NCBI GenBank assembly: GCA_020832725.1
Contig: JAFIEC010000039.1
Span: 1-8,566 of the forward strand
Direction of reading: 5' to 3'
DNA length: 8,566 bases
Source of the DNA: Paracoccaceae bacterium
GTDB taxonomy: Bacteria > Pseudomonadota > Alphaproteobacteria > Rhodobacterales > Rhodobacteraceae
A program made the position numbers and the translations under genes. The notes under the pieces are model-generated. The model was not told the DNA's origin. It did not search any database and worked only from the letters and a program-made list of their open reading frames with translations. Of the stretch, positions 5,579 to 8,566 are shown piece after piece (positions within the stretch are counted from its first letter, which is position 1; the number at the start of each line of letters is the position of its first letter).

Positions 5579-6697
5579 ATGATGGACGGGCAGACCCCGG
5601 GCAAGGCCGCGTGCCTGCCCCTCGACACGATTCTGGATGGCGATTGCGTGGAGCAGATGCGTGCGCTTCCTGCGGAATCGGTGGATCTGATTTTCGCCGA
5701 TCCCCCCTACAATCTCCAGCTGCGCGGAGAGTTGCATCGGCCTGACAACAGCCTTGTCGATGCAGTAGACGACGCCTGGGACCAGTTTGACAGCTTTGCC
5801 GCCTACGACAGTTTCAGCCGCGCCTGGCTGGCCGAAGCACGCCGCCTGCTCAAGCCCGACGGGGCGATCTGGGTGATTGGATCCTATCACAACATCTTCC
5901 GGTTGGGGACTGCGCTGCAGGACGCGGGGTTCTGGCTCCTGAACGACGTGATCTGGCGCAAGTCGAACCCCATGCCCAACTTCCGCGGCAAGCGGCTGAC
6001 CAACGCCCACGAAACGCTGATCTGGGCGGCACGGTCCGAAAAGGCGCGCTATACCTTCAACTACGAGGCCATGAAGGCACTGAACGAGGGCGTGCAGATG
6101 CGCTCTGACTGGACGATCCCGCTGTGTACGGGCCATGAGCGGCTGAAGGACGAGGCCGGCGCCAAGGCCCACCCGACCCAAAAGCCCGAGGCCCTGCTGC
6201 ACCGGCTGCTGGTGGCGACCACCAACCCCGGCGACGTGGTGCTCGACCCGTTCTTCGGCACCGGCACGACAGGCGCTGTCGCACGCATGCTGGGCCGGCA
6301 TTACATCGGCATCGAACGAGAGGCCGCCTATCGCAGGCTTGCCGCGCGCCGGATCGCCTCGGTGCGGCCCTATGAAGCGGCGGCGCTCTCGGTCACCGGC
6401 TCGCGCCGCGCGGAACCCCGGGTGCCGTTTGGCCAACTGGTGGAACGCGGCCTCCTGCGCCCGGGCGAGGAACTGTTGTCGCTCAACGGCAGATACCGCG
6501 CCAAGGTGCGGGCCGATGGCACGCTGGTGGCCCATGATGCGCGCGGCTCCATCCACCAGGTCGGCGCGGCGCTGGAGGGCGCGCCCTCGTGCAACGGGTG
6601 GACCTACTGGCATTTCCGCCGCGACGGCCGGACGATCCCGATCGACTGGCTGCGCCAGCAGGTGCGCGCCGAGATGAGCGCACAGGGGCTGGCATAG
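5579..6697 (+). CDS. ccrM: Cell-cycle-regulated GANTC adenine-N6 DNA methyltransferase CcrM
   Basis: This 372-residue protein has beta-class adenine methyltransferase organisation: LDTILDGDCVEQM near the start (15-27), DPPYNL (41-46, catalytic motif IV), the central target-recognition part including WRKSNPMPNFRGKRLTNAHE (126-145), HPTQKPE (198-204), DPFFGTGTTG (223-232, the SAM-binding FxGxG motif I), and HYIGIERE (241-248). Residues about 276-356 form a RAMA-like C-terminal domain (FGQLVERGLLRPGEEL, then GSIHQVGAALEG and CNGWTYWHF), characteristic of CcrM. CcrM methylates adenine in GANTC using SAM and links chromosome replication to transcription in alphaproteobacteria. The start is ATG 5579 or the adjoining ATG 5582; AGGA at 5569-5572 favours 5579. 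Length and motifs are complete. It probably has its own promoter behind rnhB and terminates facing alkB. Confidence 0.96.
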   Translation: MMDGQTPGKAACLPLDTILDGDCVEQMRALPAESVDLIFADPPYNLQLRGELHRPDNSLVDAVDDAWDQFDSFAAYDSFSRAWLAEARRLLKPDGAIWVIGSYHNIFRLGTALQDAGFWLLNDVIWRKSNPMPNFRGKRLTNAHETLIWAARSEKARYTFNYEAMKALNEGVQMRSDWTIPLCTGHERLKDEAGAKAHPTQKPEALLHRLLVATTNPGDVVLDPFFGTGTTGAVARMLGRHYIGIEREAAYRRLAARRIASVRPYEAAALSVTGSRRAEPRVPFGQLVERGLLRPGEELLSLNGRYRAKVRADGTLVAHDARGSIHQVGAALEGAPSCNGWTYWHFRRDGRTIPIDWLRQQVRAEMSAQGLA

Positions 6698-6733
6698 GGC
6701 GGCTCCTGTGCGCGATCCGCAGCGCAGCGCGCC

Positions 6734-7879
6734 TCAGCTTCCGCGGGGCATCGGGCCACTGGCGCGAGAATATGCTGTCCAGTCCGTGATTTCGGGATAA
6801 TAGCGTCGCCGCCAGGCCCGCACCCGCGGGTTCATGGCCCGACGCCACAAAGGCGGGATCATGGCCACCATCGTCATCACCGGATATCCGAAGGGCAGCT
6901 GCGGCGCCTCGGCCGCGTCATGGGTCTGCAAGAGCGGATAGGGTCGGTCCGGCTTGTAATGGTGGTCCGAATGGCGCTGCAGGTTGATCAGCAGCCAGTT
7001 CGAGGCCCGGTGCGCCGCGTTCCACGAATGACGCGGGCGCACATGTTCATAGCGGCCTTCGCCCAGATGCTTTCGCGTCAGCCCGTAATGCTCGATGTAA
7101 TTGACCAGCTCCAGCTGCCAGACCGCGATGAACGCCTGATAGAGAAACAGGGCAAGCCCCAGCCAGCCTCCGATCGCTGCGGCAAGCAGCAGCATTCCCG
7201 CCTGCAGCGCCGCATAGGTCCAGAACGGATTCGAGCGGTGCCACCACGGCAACCCCCGCCGCTCCAGCATCGCCCGTTCTGCCCGAAAGGCCGAGACGGG
7301 GCATTCCGCCAGAACCCGGGGAAAGAAGCGGTGGAAGCCCTCGTTATAGCGCGCCGTGACCGGATCGCGCGGGGTGCCGACATGGAGGTGATGCACCCGC
7401 AGATGCTCCGAGCGGAAATGCCCATAGAGAACCATCGCCAGCAGGAGGTCGGCCAGCCAGCGCTCCAGCCTGCCCCTCTGGTGCATCAGTTCATGGGCGA
7501 AGTTGATGCCCACCGTGCCCGAGGCCACGCCGATGCCGAAAAACAGCAGGATCATCTCCCACCACGAAAGGTGGTCGGTGGCCGCGATCCAGGCGATCCC
7601 GCCGAAGATCAGCGCGGCCTGCACAGGCGGCCAGACCAGCGTGACAGCCCGGTGCCAGAACAGCTCCTCATCGGGAAATTGCGGATCGGGGTTGCGGCGG
7701 TCGAGGCCCAGTAATGCATCCAGCAACGAGACCAGGCCCCAGCCATAAAGAGGTGCCAGCAGCAGCGTCCATCCCCCCTGCACCGCGCCGATCATCAGCA
7801 GCGGCACCATGACGAAGGACAGCAGATAGGCCACCGCCGGTGCAGGCCGCGTTGCCTCGGAAGGGGTGGTTGCGGACAT
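6734..7879 (-). CDS. alkB: AlkB-family membrane di-iron alkane monooxygenase (fatty acid desaturase superfamily)
   Basis: This 381-residue polytopic protein has about six membrane helices and the AlkB histidine boxes: HELMHQ (129-134), EHLRVHH (158-164), NYIEHYG (260-266) and LQRHSDHH (300-307). The nine expected iron-ligand histidines are present (129, 133, 159, 163, 164, 264, 303, 306, 307). Such enzymes add oxygen to the terminal carbon of alkanes in the inner membrane, using electrons from rubredoxin and rubredoxin reductase. Two boxes deviate from the textbook forms (HELxHK and EHxxGHH): Q134 replaces Lys and V162 replaces Gly. No rubredoxin gene or fused domain is seen in the window, so electron donors must be elsewhere. 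GAGGTGAG, six bases before the ATG at 7879, is a good Shine-Dalgarno. An MFS gene lies upstream on the same strand. The hydroxylase class is firm; the substrate, alkane or another hydrophobic compound, is not proven. Confidence 0.9.
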   Translation of the reverse strand: MSATTPSEATRPAPAVAYLLSFVMVPLLMIGAVQGGWTLLLAPLYGWGLVSLLDALLGLDRRNPDPQFPDEELFWHRAVTLVWPPVQAALIFGGIAWIAATDHLSWWEMILLFFGIGVASGTVGINFAHELMHQRGRLERWLADLLLAMVLYGHFRSEHLRVHHLHVGTPRDPVTARYNEGFHRFFPRVLAECPVSAFRAERAMLERRGLPWWHRSNPFWTYAALQAGMLLLAAAIGGWLGLALFLYQAFIAVWQLELVNYIEHYGLTRKHLGEGRYEHVRPRHSWNAAHRASNWLLINLQRHSDHHYKPDRPYPLLQTHDAAEAPQLPFGYPVMTMVAMIPPLWRRAMNPRVRAWRRRYYPEITDWTAYSRASGPMPRGS

Positions 7880-7899
7880 CTCTCACCTCACGCTGCGCG

Positions 7900-7927
7900 A
7901 TAATAACCCGCAGGACAGGAACGGCAA
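7900..7927 (-). promoter_or_regulatory. Putative alkB promoter
   Basis: On the minus strand TTGCCG (7927-7922) and TATTAT (7905-7900) are 16 bases apart and match sigma70 boxes at 4/6 and 5/6. The start point would fall near 7893, leaving a very short leader that just holds the Shine-Dalgarno. The 58-base gap to the MFS stop means read-through from the MFS gene is equally possible. Confidence 0.4.
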
Positions 7928-7937
7928 AGCATCGTGT

Positions 7938-8566
7938 TCAGCGCGCCCGCGTCGGGGCGAGCACCATCATCGCCCCCGCTCCGACCAGCGCGAGCGCCAC
8001 GGTCAGCCAAAGCGCGCCCGTGCCTGCCGCCGCCACCAGCAGAGCAAAGGCAAAGGGCGCGCCCGCCTGTGCCAGCATGCCCGGTGCCGCCAGCCACCCC
8101 TGGCGCAGGCCATATCCCGCAGGCCCGAAGAGTGCCAGCGGCACGGTGCCGCGGGCGATGGTCAGCACCCCGTTCCCCGCGCCGTGCAGCCCGCAGAACA
8201 CCACCGCGGCCCCCGGACCCGTGACCAGCAGAACACCCGCACCCAGCGGATGGGCGAGCATCGCGGCGCGCGCCGCGGTCAGGGGGCCGATGCGGTGCAT
8301 CAATCCGAACTCCATGAGTCGTCCCGCCACCTGCGCCGGACCGACAAGGGCCGCGGCAGCGATGGCTGCAGCCGGGGTCGCCCCTGCCTCCTGCAGAAGC
8401 GCCGGAAGATGGGCCGCCATGGCCGAGGCGGTGAAAGCGACGGTGGCGAAGGCAAAGGCCAGCAGCACCAGCCGCCAGCGATCTCCGGGGCCGGAGGATG
8501 GCACCGCTGGCGCATGCGTCGCCTCCCCTCTCGGCGAATCGCCGGGTACCGGGGCGGGGGCGGGGG
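7938..8566 (-). CDS. MFS transporter, C-terminal half (5' end outside window)
   Basis: About 208 residues are visible and the frame stays open to the window edge, so the protein continues outside. The edge-proximal part is a Pro/Ala-rich, loop-like stretch (codons around 8505-8564), followed by six hydrophobic helices beginning at RLVLLAFAFATVAFTASAMAA and ending at LWLTVALALVGAGAMMVL. That is one six-helix bundle of a 12-helix major facilitator protein, with the loop being the usual central cytoplasmic linker between the halves. The loop between helices 4 and 5 (LHGAGNGVLTIARGTVPLALFG) is well conserved among bacterial MFS permeases of unknown substrate. A GTG at 8502-8504 could be mistaken for a start, but it would leave a half transporter. 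The substrate is unknown; proximity to alkB hints at uptake or efflux of a related hydrophobic compound, which is speculation. Confidence 0.8.
   Translation of the reverse strand, partial: PAPAPVPGDSPRGEATHAPAVPSSGPGDRWRLVLLAFAFATVAFTASAMAAHLPALLQEAGATPAAAIAAAALVGPAQVAGRLMEFGLMHRIGPLTAARAAMLAHPLGAGVLLVTGPGAAVVFCGLHGAGNGVLTIARGTVPLALFGPAGYGLRQGWLAAPGMLAQAGAPFAFALLVAAAGTGALWLTVALALVGAGAMMVLAPTRAR

Noticed and set aside
5351..6613. 420-residue minus-strand open frame opposite ccrM
   Set aside because: It is antisense to a complete, motif-confirmed ccrM; no recognisable domain, and its length follows from GC codon bias.
6710..6732. GCGCG...CGCGC stem between ccrM and alkB as a bidirectional terminator
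   Set aside because: It has only five pairs, a 13-base loop and no T-run on either strand; not supported as a terminator.
7047..7304. 85-residue minus-strand frame inside alkB
   Set aside because: It is an alternative frame within a gene that shows all AlkB motifs; no start signal or conserved feature.
8551..8566. G-rich run at the right edge as a possible G-quadruplex
   Set aside because: It encodes the Pro/Ala linker of the MFS protein and is cut by the window edge; ordinary for such linkers in GC-rich genomes.

Overview
The window is GC-rich, densely packed DNA with the codon bias and gene content of an alphaproteobacterium. A Rhodobacteraceae-like source (Paracoccus/Rhodobacter/Roseobacter relatives) fits best. 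The strongest lineage marker is a CcrM-type GANTC adenine methyltransferase with a C-terminal RAMA-like domain, sitting directly behind rnhB, an arrangement known in alphaproteobacteria. No rRNA, tRNA, CRISPR array, insertion sequence or phage gene was seen.

Layout, left to right. (1) 2-1443 (+): the 3' end of a probable photolyase-like flavoprotein, overlapping by ATGA a renalase-like FAD amine-oxidase-fold gene. (2) 1444-1568: a short AT-rich gap with a good sigma70-like promoter whose -35 overlaps a GANTC site, followed by a near-match to a CtrA box. (3) 1569-2723 (+): a polytopic polyprenyl-phosphate sugar-1-phosphate transferase (WecA/MraY family). (4) 2808-3146 (+): a small ArsR-fold regulator without the metal-binding cysteine motif, preceded by a hairpin/palindrome. 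(5) 3170-4172 (-): two overlapping genes encoding a secreted 103-residue protein and a two-TM membrane protein with a cytoplasmic OmpR-type winged helix at its C terminus. (6) 4173-4347: a divergent control region with two palindromes sharing one consensus. (7) 4348-4809 (+): an exported Pro/His/Ala-rich protein with a duplicated Cys18Cys module. (8) 4854-6697 (+): rnhB then ccrM, with two GANTC sites before ccrM. (9) 6734-8566 (-): an AlkB-family di-iron hydroxylase preceded on the same strand by the C-terminal half of an MFS transporter that runs off the window.

How the parts fit. The photolyase-like and renalase-like genes look translationally coupled, as in light/flavin-associated clusters of other proteobacteria. 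rnhB and ccrM are housekeeping functions (RNA removal from DNA; cell-cycle methylation), and the ccrM upstream region carries its own enzyme's target sites. The least explained block is 3170-4809: a membrane-bound putative transcription factor, its overlapping secreted partner, twin palindromes and a divergent exported repeat protein. It could be a small envelope-sensing unit, but that is inference. Most other genes belong to recognisable families.
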